From CAYQLT01 sp964418425 (GTDB lineage: Bacteria; Bacillota; Limnochordia; Limnochordales; Geochordaceae), in the NCBI GenBank assembly GCA_964418425.1, contig CAYQLT010000005.1:42852-106851 (forward strand): 64,000 bases of DNA, read 5' to 3'. The notes under the pieces are model-generated. The model was not told the DNA's origin and ran no database searches. It saw nothing but the letters and a program-made list of their open reading frames with translations. Shown here one piece after another: positions 58,485 to 64,000 of the stretch. Made by a program: the position numbers and the translations under genes. Every line of letters starts with the position of its first letter. Position 1 is the first letter of the stretch.

Positions 58485-60251
58485 TCACACACCCCCGGGC
58501 CGCACGGCGTGTTCGACGACCCGGCCGGCGGCGGGATCCACCAGCCCCCGATCGGTCAGCTTCAGTTCAGGGATGACCGACAGGGCCATGAAAGAAAGGG
58601 CCATGAAGGGTGCCGGGGCGCTGACCCCCAGGGCCCGGGCGGCCGCCTCCAGGCGGTCCAGCTCCTGGACCACCTCCGCCAGCGGCCGCTTGGACATCAA
58701 TCCCGCCACGGGCAGCTCCAGCCTGGCCAGCACCTGTCCGCCGGCCACGGCCGCGAAGCCTCCCCCGGTCTCGGCCACGGCGCGGGCCGCCGCGAGGATG
58801 TCCCCGTCTTCTATGCCGGCTACGATCAGGTTGTGGGCGTCGTGGGCCACGGTGGAGGCCAAAGCGCCCCGGGTCAGGCCGAGCCCGTGCAGCAGGCCCA
58901 CACCCACGCCGCCGTTTTTGCCGTGGCGCTCGATGACCACCAGCTTCGCCAGGTCCCGCCGCGGGTCTGCCACCACCTCGCCGTCCCTCACGGTGGGTTC
59001 CACCACCAGGGAGCGGGTGACGATCTGGCCCGGCACCAGCCCGATGGCCCGGACACGGCCCTCGGTGGCGGGCAGGCGCAGGCGATCCCGGTTCAGCTCC
59101 GGGAGCACGACGGTGTGCAGGAGGCGAGGGTCGGTGGGCGCCTGCACGTCCACGAGCAAACGGCCGTGGGTGGCCACCCGCCGCCCGTCCTTCCAGACCG
59201 CCACGGCGGACAGGTCGGCGGGGTCGACAACCACCAGGTCGGCCAGGTAGCCGGGAGCGACCGCACCGCGGCGGCGAAGGCCGAAGTACCGGCAAGGGTT
59301 GAGGGTGACCAGCTGGATGGCGGTCACCGGATCCAGCCCCAGCGATACTGCCCTCCGCAGCGCGTGATCCACCCCTCCCACCCGCACCAGGTCGTGGGGG
59401 TGCTGGTCATCGGTCACCAGGCAGAAGCAGCCCCGCGTCTTGGGGGTCACGAGCGGCAAAAGCTCGGCCAGGTTGCGGGCTGCTGACCCTTCCCGGATGA
59501 AGACCATCATCCCGGCCCGCAGCTTCTCCAGGGCCTCCTGCCGGCTCACCGACTCGTGGTCGGAGCCGATGCCCGCCGCGGCGTACGCCAGAAGGCCCCG
59601 TCCGCAAAGCAGCGGCGCATGCCCGTCCACCGCCTTGCCCCGGCGCTCGGCGCGCCAGGCCTTCTCCAGCTCCCGGGGGTCGGCGGCTGCCACCGCGGCG
59701 TAGTTCATCAGCTCGGCCAGGCCCACCACCCGCTCCATGCCCAGGGCCTGGTCCAGCTCTTCCAGGCCCAGCTGCGCGCCCGAGGTCTCCAGAGGGCTGG
59801 CCGGGACGCACGATGAGGCGGTCAGGAAAACGTCCAGCGGAAGGTCCCGGGTACACGCCACCGCCGCTTCGAAGGCCACAGGCCCCACCACGTTGGCCCA
59901 CTCATGGGGATCCCAGACCACCGCGGTCACGCCCCGGGGCACCACAGCCCGGGCGTACTCCCGGGGCTCCACCAGGGCCGACTCCAGGTGGACGTGGGCG
60001 TCCACGAACCCGGGGGCCACCCACAGCCCGGGAAAATCCCACTCCTCCTCCGCCGGCCCGTCCCGCACGGCCTCGCCGACGCCCGCGATGAGGCGGCCCG
60101 CGAGGAGCACGGGGCCGGGCACAAGCTCCCCCGTGAAGACGTTGACGACCTCGACGCCCCGAAGCAGAGCGCTGCCGCGCTCACGGCCGGCAGCCACGGC
60201 GACGGCTCGCCGGACCTCCTCGGCCGTCAGAGGTTGGGTGAAGGCGCCCAT
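58485..60251 (-). CDS. ade: Adenine deaminase
   Basis: A 588-residue amidohydrolase with the adenine deaminase set: VNVFTGEL, APGFVDAHVHLESALVEP (HxH), VVWDPHEWANVVG, VFLTASSCVPASPLETSGA, GKAVDGHAPLL, GIGSDHES, FCLVTDDQHPHDL, and the C-terminal domain with GLVPGQIVTRSL, HGKNGGVGVGLLHGLGLTRGALASTVAHDAHNLIVAG. It converts adenine to hypoxanthine and ammonia, giving a substrate for a xanthine-dehydrogenase-type hydroxylase such as its neighbours. Normal length. Likely the first gene of the minus-strand unit ade, hydroxylase, amidohydrolase. Confidence 0.93.
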   Translation of the reverse strand: MGAFTQPLTAEEVRRAVAVAAGRERGSALLRGVEVVNVFTGELVPGPVLLAGRLIAGVGEAVRDGPAEEEWDFPGLWVAPGFVDAHVHLESALVEPREYARAVVPRGVTAVVWDPHEWANVVGPVAFEAAVACTRDLPLDVFLTASSCVPASPLETSGAQLGLEELDQALGMERVVGLAELMNYAAVAAADPRELEKAWRAERRGKAVDGHAPLLCGRGLLAYAAAGIGSDHESVSRQEALEKLRAGMMVFIREGSAARNLAELLPLVTPKTRGCFCLVTDDQHPHDLVRVGGVDHALRRAVSLGLDPVTAIQLVTLNPCRYFGLRRRGAVAPGYLADLVVVDPADLSAVAVWKDGRRVATHGRLLVDVQAPTDPRLLHTVVLPELNRDRLRLPATEGRVRAIGLVPGQIVTRSLVVEPTVRDGEVVADPRRDLAKLVVIERHGKNGGVGVGLLHGLGLTRGALASTVAHDAHNLIVAGIEDGDILAAARAVAETGGGFAAVAGGQVLARLELPVAGLMSKRPLAEVVQELDRLEAAARALGVSAPAPFMALSFMALSVIPELKLTDRGLVDPAAGRVVEHAVRPGGV

Positions 60252-60374
60252 TGTGCCCTCCGCTTCCGGCAGTTCGGGAGGATATTAGGAAGTGGGGGCG
60301 AAATGTCCTGCCGAATTTGAAGTCTGACTCCATGCCGGCCCCCCGGTCGGCATACGCTCCGGCGGAGGTGCAGG

Positions 60375-61268
60375 ATGCAGGCGGAAGCGGCGGTCTACTC
60401 CCCGGCTTCCCTCACCGAAGCCCTGCGCATCCTGGGCGAGGAAGGGCCGCAGGCCCGCCCCCTGGCGGGGGGCACCGACGCCATGGTGCGCTTCAAGGAC
60501 GGGGTGTGGCGGCCGAGGGTGTGGGTCAACCTCCTGCGCGTCGGGGAGCTGCGCTTCGCCTGCCAGCAGGACGGCTGGATCCGCATCGGCGCGCTGACCA
60601 CCTTCTCGGAGATCCTGGAGTCCCCCCTGCTGCGCTCGGCCGCGCCGCTCTTGGTGCGCGCGGCCCGAACCATCGGGGGGCCCCAGATCCGCAACATGGC
60701 CACCCTGGGGGGCAACATGGGCACGGCCTCGCCAGCCGGCGATAGCCTGCCCGCGCTCTACGCGCTGGACGCCCGGGTGCGGGTGGTGGGCCTGCACGGG
60801 GAACGGGAGCTGGCCATCGCCGACTTTTTCCGCGGACCCGGCCAGACGGCCCTCGGGCCTGGCGAACTCATCGCGGAGGTCCGCTTCCCGCCCCAGGCGC
60901 CCGGGGAGCTGTACACCTTCGAGAAGCTGGGGCTGCGCGCGGCGCATGCCATCTCCATCGCGAGCGCGGCCATCCGCCTGGTTCCGGACGAAAGCGGCCC
61001 CGGCTTCCGTCTGGCCCGGGTGGCGCTTGGGGCGCTGGCTCCCACGGTGATTCGGGTGCCGCAGGCCGAAGCGGCCCTCGCCGCCGGCGGGGAAGTGGAC
61101 GCGGTGGCGGTGGCCCTGGCAGCCCACGCGGCCCGGGAGGCGGCAAAGCCTATTACGGACATCCGGGCCACTGCCTCCTACCGGCGGGCCATGGCCGGCA
61201 ATCTGGTACAGCGGGGGTTGGTGCGCCTGTTGGGCGCCGGGGTCATGCCGGCGTCGCCGGCCGCCTGA
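60375..61268 (+). CDS. Molybdenum hydroxylase FAD-binding subunit (CoxM/XdhB type)
   Basis: A 297-residue medium subunit: VYSPASLTEALRILGE, RPLAGGTDAMVRFK (FAD loop), IRIGALTTFSEIL, RTIGGPQIRNMATLGGNMGTASPAGDSLPALYAL (second FAD loop) and KLGLRAAHAISIASAAI. It passes electrons from the iron-sulfur subunit to NAD or another acceptor. GGCGGAGGTGCAGG precedes ATG 60375. First gene of a plus-strand operon (M, L, S) divergent from ade; the 123-bp gap between them should hold promoters but no strong match was seen. Confidence 0.9.
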   Translation: MQAEAAVYSPASLTEALRILGEEGPQARPLAGGTDAMVRFKDGVWRPRVWVNLLRVGELRFACQQDGWIRIGALTTFSEILESPLLRSAAPLLVRAARTIGGPQIRNMATLGGNMGTASPAGDSLPALYALDARVRVVGLHGERELAIADFFRGPGQTALGPGELIAEVRFPPQAPGELYTFEKLGLRAAHAISIASAAIRLVPDESGPGFRLARVALGALAPTVIRVPQAEAALAAGGEVDAVAVALAAHAAREAAKPITDIRATASYRRAMAGNLVQRGLVRLLGAGVMPASPAA

Positions 61269-61320
61269 AAGCGGCCTCGGGCCCCCGGCAGGGGGGCCGG
61301 CGCGGGAGGAGGCTGGTCTT

Positions 61321-63753
61321 GTGAGCGTGACAGTGAGCCCGCCGGCCAGTCGCACGTGGATCGGGTGGGCGGTTCCCCGGGTGGATGCGGCGCCCAAGCT
61401 GCGGGGCGAGCCGGTGTACATGACGGACCGGCAGTTCGAGAACCCCTGTTACGGCCGGGTGCTGCGCGCTCGCTATCCCCATGCCCGCATCCGGGGCATC
61501 GACGTCTCCCGGGCCCGGGCGCTCCCCGGGGTCATCTGCGTGCTGACGTGGCAGGACGTTCCGGGCCTCAACGGCTTCGGCATCGTCATCCCCGACCAGC
61601 CGGTCTTGTGCCGGGACAAGGTGCGCATGCTGGGCGACGCCGTCGCGTTGGTGGCCGCCGAGACGCCCGAGATCGCGGCGCAGGCGCTGGATCTCATCGA
61701 GGTGGATTACGAGGTGCTGCCCGTGGTCCACGACCCGCTGGACGCCATGATGCCCGACTCGCCCAAGGTGCACGAGGGCGGCAACATCCACCTGCGCACG
61801 GTCATCCGCCGCGGGGACGTGCAGTCCGCCTTTGCCCGGGCCGCGGTGGTGGCCGACCACGTGTACATCACACCCCGGCAGGCCCACATCTGCCTGGAGA
61901 CGGAGGGCGGCTGGGCGCAGCTTCTGCCGGACGGAACCCTCATGCTGTGGGTGGCCGCGCAGGCGGCTTTCCGGGACCGGCTGCAGCTGGCGCGCATTTT
62001 GGGGTGGCCGCCGGAGCGGATCCGGGAGGTCTCCAGCCCGGCCGGAGGGGCCTTCGGCAGCAAGGATGAGCTGACCGTGCAGCACCACCTGGCCCTTCTG
62101 GCCCTGCACACCCACGGGCGACCCGTGCGGCTGCACCTCAGCCGCGAGGAGTCGATGGTGGCGGGCATCAAGCGCCACCCCTTCGTGATCCACATGCGCA
62201 CCGCGGCCGCCGAGGACGGAAGTTTGCTGGCCAACCAGGTGTTTCTCGTGGCCGATACGGGCGCTTACGCGTCGCTGGGCGGGCCGGTGCTCAATTTGGC
62301 CATCGAGCACGCCGGTGGGCCGTACCGCTTCCCCAACGTGGAGTTTGTGGGCTTTTGCGTGTACACCAACAACGGGGTGGCGGGCGCGTTTCGGGGGTTT
62401 GGGGTGCCCCAGGTCGCGCTGGCGCTGGAGAGCAACCTGGACGAGATCGCCCGGGCCCTGGGGCGGGATCCCATCGACCTGCGCAGGCAAAACGCCCTGC
62501 GGCGAGGCGAACGGGTCTCCATCGGGCACCGCCTGACCACGGCCGTCGGCACCCAGGCGTGCCTGGACGCGGTGGAGGCCAGCGAGCTGTGGCAGCGGCG
62601 GGACGAGAAGAAGCGGGCGGTGACCGAGCCCTGGAAGCGCCGGGGTGTGGGCGTGGCGTGCGCCATGCAGGGGCTGGGGCTGGGCAAAGGCATTCCCGAT
62701 TACGGGGCTGCGGTGATCGAACTTCTGCCCGGCGGGCGGTTCCGGGTGGGCATCAGCATCCAGGAGATCGGCACGGGGAACCAGACCGCCTATGCCCAGT
62801 TCGCCGCGGAGGCCCTGGCCTGCGACCTTGACGATGTAGAGGTGGTGCAGGGCGACACGGGATACTGCGCGGACAGCGGCACGGTGACGGCGACGCGCTC
62901 CGTCTATACCGGAGGCAAGGCGATCCTCCTGGCGGCCGAGCGGATGGTGGAACTCCTGAAGCGGTGCGCAGCCGCCCGGCTGGGGCGGCGGCCCGAGGAG
63001 CTGGAGTGCCGGGCGGGCAGGGTGGTGGCGCAAGACGAGGAAGCGGGCATCAGCTACGCCGAGTGCTACGACGAGGCTCGCCGCCAGGGTCTGCCGGTGG
63101 CGGTGCGGGGAAGCTTCACCTGGCCCGAGTCGGACGAGGAGATCCCGGGCGCCTTCGGCCTGCCCCACCACGTGTACGGCTACGGGGCCCAGGCGGCTTT
63201 GGTGGAGGTGGACACCTTCACCGGGGAGGTGAAGGTGCTGGAGGTCGTCTCGGCGGTGGACGCCGGCCGGGCCATCAATCCCCAGGGCATCGAGGGGCAA
63301 TCGGACGGCGGTGTGGTGCAGGGGATGGGGCTGGCCCTCATGGAGGACACCATCATCGACGGCGGGCTCTTCCGTAACCCCAACCTGGCCACCTACATCA
63401 TCCCCTCGGCGGGCGATGCCCCGAAGATCGAGACCCGGATCGTGGAGGTACCCGAGGAGACGGGGCCCCTGGGCGCCAAGGGCCTGGGGGAGGTGCCCAT
63501 CGTGCCAGCGGCCCCTGCCATCTTCAACGCCATCCACGACGCGGTGGGCGTGCGGCTGCTGCGAGCCCCGGCCACCCCCGAGCGGGTGTACGAGGCCATG
63601 GAGCGGCGCCGCCAGGGGATGGGGCCGGCAGACGATACGCCCGAGCTTCGGGCCCGGCTGCAGGCGGCCTGCCGGGCCGGGCTTCAGGCGGAGATCCGGC
63701 AGGTCTCGGGAGAAGGGTATGCGAGTCCCGCCGGGCCCGAGGGCGGCCCGTGA
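61321..63753 (+). CDS. Molybdenum hydroxylase large subunit (CoxL/XdhA type)
   Basis: An 810-residue molybdopterin-cytosine-dinucleotide-type subunit: VDAAPKLRGEPVYMTD, RVLRARYPHARIRGIDVSRARALPGV, VRMLGDAVALVAAETPEIA, SPAGGAFGSKDEL, GAFRGFGVPQVALALE, GISIQEIGTGNQTAYAQFAAEAL and GAKGLGEVPIVPAAPAIFNAI with the active-site glutamate in GLGEVP. The xanthine-dehydrogenase-like order and purine neighbours suggest a purine or N-heterocycle substrate. AFRGFGV lacks the Cys of CO dehydrogenase (AYRCSFR), so it is not a CO dehydrogenase. GTG 61321 has GGGAGGAGG upstream. Confidence 0.9.
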   Translation: MSVTVSPPASRTWIGWAVPRVDAAPKLRGEPVYMTDRQFENPCYGRVLRARYPHARIRGIDVSRARALPGVICVLTWQDVPGLNGFGIVIPDQPVLCRDKVRMLGDAVALVAAETPEIAAQALDLIEVDYEVLPVVHDPLDAMMPDSPKVHEGGNIHLRTVIRRGDVQSAFARAAVVADHVYITPRQAHICLETEGGWAQLLPDGTLMLWVAAQAAFRDRLQLARILGWPPERIREVSSPAGGAFGSKDELTVQHHLALLALHTHGRPVRLHLSREESMVAGIKRHPFVIHMRTAAAEDGSLLANQVFLVADTGAYASLGGPVLNLAIEHAGGPYRFPNVEFVGFCVYTNNGVAGAFRGFGVPQVALALESNLDEIARALGRDPIDLRRQNALRRGERVSIGHRLTTAVGTQACLDAVEASELWQRRDEKKRAVTEPWKRRGVGVACAMQGLGLGKGIPDYGAAVIELLPGGRFRVGISIQEIGTGNQTAYAQFAAEALACDLDDVEVVQGDTGYCADSGTVTATRSVYTGGKAILLAAERMVELLKRCAAARLGRRPEELECRAGRVVAQDEEAGISYAECYDEARRQGLPVAVRGSFTWPESDEEIPGAFGLPHHVYGYGAQAALVEVDTFTGEVKVLEVVSAVDAGRAINPQGIEGQSDGGVVQGMGLALMEDTIIDGGLFRNPNLATYIIPSAGDAPKIETRIVEVPEETGPLGAKGLGEVPIVPAAPAIFNAIHDAVGVRLLRAPATPERVYEAMERRRQGMGPADDTPELRARLQAACRAGLQAEIRQVSGEGYASPAGPEGGP

Positions 63754-63768
63754 AGCAGGGTGGGGGTG

Positions 63769-64000
63769 GTGCGGGTGGTGTTGCGTCTGAGCGTCAACGG
63801 CCGGCCGGTGGCCGTAGAGAGCCGGCCTACCGATTCCCTTCTGGAGGTGCTGCGGGAGCGGCTGGGGCTGGTGGGCACCAAGGAGTCGTGCGGCAAGGGT
63901 GAGTGCGGAGCCTGTACGGTGGTGATGAACGGCCGCACGGTCAACGCCTGCCTGGTGATGGCGGCGCAGGCGGAGGGCGCGCAGGTGCTCACCGTGGAGG
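63769..64000 (+). CDS. Molybdenum hydroxylase 2Fe-2S subunit (CoxS type), truncated by window edge
   Basis: An open frame of 77 codons to the edge: LRLSVNGRPVAVESRPTDSLLEVLRERLGLVGTKESCGKGECGACTVVMNGRTVNACLVMA. This is the N-terminal plant-type 2Fe-2S domain (CGKGECGAC...C) of the small subunit; the helical domain with the second cluster lies outside. Of several GTG codons, 63769 is chosen behind GGGTGGGG; 63775 and 63778 are possible. Confidence 0.88.
   Translation, partial: MRVVLRLSVNGRPVAVESRPTDSLLEVLRERLGLVGTKESCGKGECGACTVVMNGRTVNACLVMAAQAEGAQVLTVE

Noticed and set aside
54715..59250. Very long plus-strand open frame opposite the fused hydroxylase and adenine deaminase genes
   Set aside because: It is the antisense shadow of two well-recognised minus-strand proteins, crosses the false gap, and its translation has no recognisable domain and the biased composition typical of antisense frames in GC-rich DNA.
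60282..60287. ATATTA as -10 of an ade promoter on the minus strand
   Set aside because: No acceptable -35 at 16-18 bp was found; reported only as uncertain here.
61321..63753. Carbon monoxide dehydrogenase large subunit
   Set aside because: The active-site loop reads GAFRGFGVPQ, without the cysteine of the AYRCSFR motif of true CoxL.
1..64000. CRISPR arrays, insertion sequences, prophage genes, tRNA or rRNA genes
   Set aside because: Reading both strands showed no regular repeat-spacer array, no transposase or phage-type proteins, no terminal inverted repeats and no recognisable tRNA or rRNA. Small RNAs cannot be excluded by eye.

Overview
The window is about 64 kb of very GC-rich bacterial DNA. 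Genes are tightly packed, stop/start overlaps of the GTGA and ATGA type are common, and many starts are GTG or TTG behind strong GGAGG-type ribosome binding sites. The content (ATP-driven benzoyl-CoA reductase, ferredoxin-dependent 2-oxoacid oxidoreductases, MurQ/AnmK recycling) points to an anaerobic or facultative heterotroph that uses aromatic acids. A deep-branching high-GC member of the Bacillota (Limnochordia-like) would fit, but this is inference; no rRNA or other marker is present. I saw no tRNA, rRNA, CRISPR array or insertion sequence. There are two runs of 100 N. One (8618-8717) hides real sequence. The other (58229-58328) is flanked by an exact 55-bp duplication and is almost certainly an assembly artefact.

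0-11.4 kb, benzoyl-CoA block: an edge-truncated XylR_N/V4R regulator on the minus strand faces two overlapping phenylacetate-CoA-ligase-type genes, the first degenerate. A near-consensus sigma-70 promoter with an inverted repeat in its spacer then precedes genes for an Azoarcus-type benzoyl-CoA reductase (bzdNOPQ order), a ring-opening crotonase with a zinc-ribbon tail, a gap-interrupted IpdAB-like pair, a BadH-like dehydrogenase and another short-chain dehydrogenase. A 13-bp hairpin ends the block.

11.5-19.7 kb, transport (minus strand): a Liv-type ABC importer with a fused LivM-LivG protein, then a TAXI/TRAP transporter. The Liv promoter and the divergent promoter of the next operon share one layout: TTGACA, 18-bp spacer, TATGAT, with an inverted repeat overlapping or just following the -10.

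19.7-35.7 kb, one long plus-strand operon: LeuC-like, LeuD-like, phenylacetate-CoA ligase, LeuA-like synthase, indolepyruvate oxidoreductase (IorA, IorB fused to ferredoxin), a KorABC-type oxidoreductase, class III CoA-transferase, enoyl-CoA hydratase, SDR, DUF35 protein, thiolase and a PrpF-type isomerase. The second half resembles the bbs genes for benzylsuccinate beta-oxidation but has no acyl-CoA dehydrogenase gene and no benzylsuccinate synthase nearby. I propose that arylpyruvate is condensed with acetyl-CoA to benzylmalate, dehydrated, isomerised to phenylitaconate, activated and thiolysed to benzoyl-CoA plus succinyl-CoA, which feeds the reductase. This is the main candidate for an undescribed system.

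35.8-42.9 kb: a DUF4058 gene followed by an array of repeated gene ends, then galT-galK and a CUT1 sugar ABC importer. 42.9-52.7 kb: a minus-strand cell-wall recycling operon (murR, murQ, peptide ABC importer genes, a GNAT gene, anmK) behind an HD-GYP gene, then a divergent LLM-class oxidoreductase. 52.8-64 kb: a purine-type salvage/catabolism set with an amidohydrolase (8-oxoguanine-deaminase type), a single-chain FAD/2Fe-2S/molybdopterin hydroxylase, adenine deaminase, and a second molybdenum hydroxylase with separate subunits running off the right edge.
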